A DNA stretch of 64,000 nucleotides from Pseudobdellovibrio sp031428275 (GTDB lineage: Bacteria > Bdellovibrionota > Bdellovibrionia > Bdellovibrionales > Bdellovibrionaceae): positions 159,631-223,630 of the forward strand of contig JANPPC010000007.1 in the NCBI GenBank assembly GCA_031428275.1, written 5' to 3'. The notes beneath the pieces were generated by a model. That model made no database searches, was not told where the DNA came from, and saw nothing but the letters and a program-made list of their open reading frames with translations. Each line of letters opens with the position of its first letter. Within the stretch, counting starts at the first letter, position 1. Below are positions 62,851 to 64,000 of this stretch, piece after piece. A program made the position numbers and the translations under genes.

Positions 62851-63090
62851 TTAGACAGCTTCAGCGCCAAAAAGGTGTAATTGGTTCGGGTTATATTCTT
62901 CCGGCTCAAAAAATTCTGAAATATGATCAGTAAAACGTGATGCTTCAATACCGACATCACCCGCTTGTAGTCCTCGAAAAATATCGATTAATCCGATGAA
63001 AGTTGGCTGCACGAGCTCCAAAGACTTAAAATTTGAAACTGCACCCTGATTGCTGCTGACCTCGATGAACATCTCTTTAAATTTTCCCAT
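62851..63090 (-). CDS. Small putative sliding-clamp-binding protein under the damage element
   Basis: 79 residues from the ATG at 63090, preceded by GGAGG (63101-63105). The open frame continues to 63156, but that part runs through the promoter and operator, so it is not used. The protein begins MGKFKEMFIEV, is mixed alpha/beta with an acidic C-terminal third, and ends NQLHLFGAEAV. QLHLF (70-74) fits the QL-x-LF clamp-binding consensus, and its place at a flexible tail is where such motifs sit. No family recognised. Context with the two polymerases suggests a damage-response effector acting at the clamp. Confidence 0.7.
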   Translation of the reverse strand: MGKFKEMFIEVSSNQGAVSNFKSLELVQPTFIGLIDIFRGLQAGDVGIEASRFTDHISEFFEPEEYNPNQLHLFGAEAV

Positions 63091-63110
63091 TGACAGAATT
63101 CCTCCGTATG

Positions 63111-63128
63111 TGTAAATTATATGTAAAT
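63111..63128 (+). promoter_or_regulatory. Putative DNA-damage operator, copy 3
   Basis: Plus-strand TGTAAATTATATGTAAAT, 18-mer shared with 1189-1206 and 29937-29954. Relative to its gene (minus strand) it is in the opposite orientation from the other two copies. It covers the -10 box of the promoter at 63116-63143, as expected for a repressor site. Confidence 0.65.
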
Positions 63129-63143
63129 GTGATTTAGAGTCAA
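63116..63143 (-). promoter_or_regulatory. Sigma70-type promoter of the small clamp-binding protein gene
   Basis: Minus-strand -35 TTGACT (63143-63138), 16-base spacer, -10 TATAAT (63121-63116), with the ribosome site GGAGG at 63105-63101 and start at 63090. The best promoter match I see in the window. Confidence 0.7.
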
Positions 63144-63242
63144 CTGTCAAATTCACTCAAGACCTAAGGCGTAAATCATTTAAATCTTATTTTAACGATC
63201 TACCGAACGTTAATCGGAATTATAAAAAAATTATTACTTCTT

Positions 63243-63392
63243 ATGCTTTTTTTCGTTTTGATTTTCGTAAGCAGTGCCCGCTCGATTACTGTAAAAAATG
63301 GCGGCATTGTTGGGCCTATTTCGAATGGTTTTTGCAAAGAAACATTAGCAATCAATCAACTTTACAGCACTTGCCATAAACTTCATTTTTAG
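63243..63392 (+). CDS. Possible small secreted peptide (49 aa)
   Basis: ATG at 63243 to TAG at 63392. The first 14 residues (MLFFVLIFVSSARS) and the upstream in-frame KKLLLL look like a signal peptide, followed by a 35-residue tail with two Cys. There is no clear ribosome site, and the 3' end overlaps the converging gene by 41 bp. It could be a real small gene or chance. Confidence 0.3.
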   Translation: MLFFVLIFVSSARSITVKNGGIVGPISNGFCKETLAINQLYSTCHKLHF

Positions 63393-63822
63393 TAAATTCA
63401 CTTTTGAGTAAATCTAATTCCGAAATTGATTTTTCAAGCTGTACTTTAGTGTTTAGTTTCCATATTTTTTCACGCTCGACTTCAAATTTATCGTAATAAT
63501 TGTTTAGTTGTTTTGTAAAGTCGTCATTGCAATTGGAGGCTGCGTAATACATTTTTAATGTGTCACGAGAGATCGTTTCATTTTCTATTTCTCGCCAGAG
63601 CTTTCTCTCGGAGTCGCTAACATCTGGGTGCAAAACTTTGAGAATTGTTACAAAACTAGCGACGTCATCAATATTGGTACTAAATATCTCGAATTTTGCT
63701 TTTAGCTTTTCAAAACACAGAATAGCATTTTGTTGATTTAGGTAGTTCTTTTCGTTGTATAAAGCTCGATTTAGATCTCGATTTTCACATGATACAAAGA
63801 TAATTGTAAATACTGATACCAA
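63352..63822 (-). CDS. Hypothetical protein, exported or membrane-anchored
   Basis: 156 residues from a TTG at 63822 with AGGA close upstream. The frame stays open to 63891 without a usual start codon; the extra residues (ILPSITAIG) would complete a membrane helix. The sequence FTIIFVSCEN also looks like a lipoprotein cleavage site. The rest is helical and charged (ISELDLLKSEFTKN) with a few Cys. No family recognised. Confidence 0.5.
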   Translation of the reverse strand: MVSVFTIIFVSCENRDLNRALYNEKNYLNQQNAILCFEKLKAKFEIFSTNIDDVASFVTILKVLHPDVSDSERKLWREIENETISRDTLKMYYAASNCNDDFTKQLNNYYDKFEVEREKIWKLNTKVQLEKSISELDLLKSEFTKNEVYGKCCKVD

Positions 63823-63941
63823 AGTTCCTATAGCAGTAATCGACGGTAGAATAAATTTCGGCTCTACAACAAAATAGGGGGAATTAAAGAATTAAGTTAA
63901 CATGTTTTTACGACAAGACATTTTAACAAAAGGATTCAATA

Positions 63942-64000
63942 ATGCCCCCCGTTTTAGGACTACCAGATCTTTGCTTGGAATCAATCGATCATCATGAAAA
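63942..64000 (+). CDS. Start of an unidentified gene (3' end outside window)
   Basis: ATG at 63942 preceded by AAAGGA. The visible 19 residues begin MPPVLGLPDLCLESI and stay open to the window end. Too short to classify. Confidence 0.45.
   Translation, partial: MPPVLGLPDLCLESIDHHE

Noticed and set aside
63091..63156. Longer start for the small clamp-motif protein
   Set aside because: It would translate the promoter and operator; GGAGG precedes the ATG at 63090.
1..64000. Mobile elements, CRISPR arrays, toxin-antitoxin or phage-defence islands, tRNA genes
   Set aside because: No transposase, integrase, repeat-spacer pattern, terminal repeats or tRNA cloverleaf was seen on either strand by eye.

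Overview
The window is one contiguous stretch of chromosome from a Gram-negative bacterium. It carries a TonB protein, TolC-type outer membrane factors, a FadL-like outer membrane protein, an O-antigen-ligase-like protein and many lipoproteins. G+C is in the low-to-mid 40s by eye. Gene content (Y-family polymerases, OPT transporter, SKI2-like helicase with DUF3516, SET protein, Atm1-type ABC exporter, many short secreted hypotheticals) and frequent TTG starts fit a Bdellovibrionota-like organism. That placement is an inference. I see no rRNA, tRNA, CRISPR array, insertion sequence or prophage.

Layout. 1-12.6 kb: the end of trhO, TonB, a Y-family polymerase, an NlpC/P60-like lipoprotein, aspartate kinase, an Hsp70-like protein, HflX, a hybrid histidine kinase, a ribosome-hibernation protein and small secreted proteins. 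12.6-24.5 kb: OPT transporter, a FAN1-type nuclease fused to a DnaQ-like exonuclease and broken by one in-frame stop, a membrane hybrid kinase, a TolC-like protein, trpS, a pseudouridine synthase, an Atm1-like exporter and a SET-domain protein. 24.5-30.2 kb: a tolC-macA-macB tripartite efflux operon, dinB and slyX. 30.2-44.4 kb: O-antigen-ligase-like protein, a pseudouridine synthase/rRNA methyltransferase fusion, M28 peptidase, a DUF1990-like pair, MAPEG, FadL-like protein, lipoproteins, a GST and two tandem 57-residue paralogues. 44.4-54.1 kb: a degenerate alkaline-phosphatase-superfamily protein, an arylsulfotransferase-like protein, LysR next to YceI and pirin, and a Cfa/DUF1365/FAD-oxidoreductase operon. 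54.5-64 kb: SKI2-like helicase, SRAP-family protein, a four-PAS hybrid kinase, hemerythrin, a small putative clamp-binding protein and incomplete or hypothetical genes.

The most interesting signal is a shared 18-bp element, TGTAARWWATATGTAAAT, found at three widely separated places. It lies just upstream of a Y-family polymerase (1215), overlaps the start of dinB (29938), and covers the -10 box of a good sigma70-type promoter in front of a 79-residue protein (63090) that ends in a consensus sliding-clamp-binding motif (QLHLF). Both polymerases also end in clamp-motif-like peptides. This looks like a small DNA-damage regulon with an unusual direct-repeat operator and an uncharacterised clamp-interacting effector. 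The SRAP protein and the FAN1-type nuclease add further DNA-repair content, but I found no such element in front of them.
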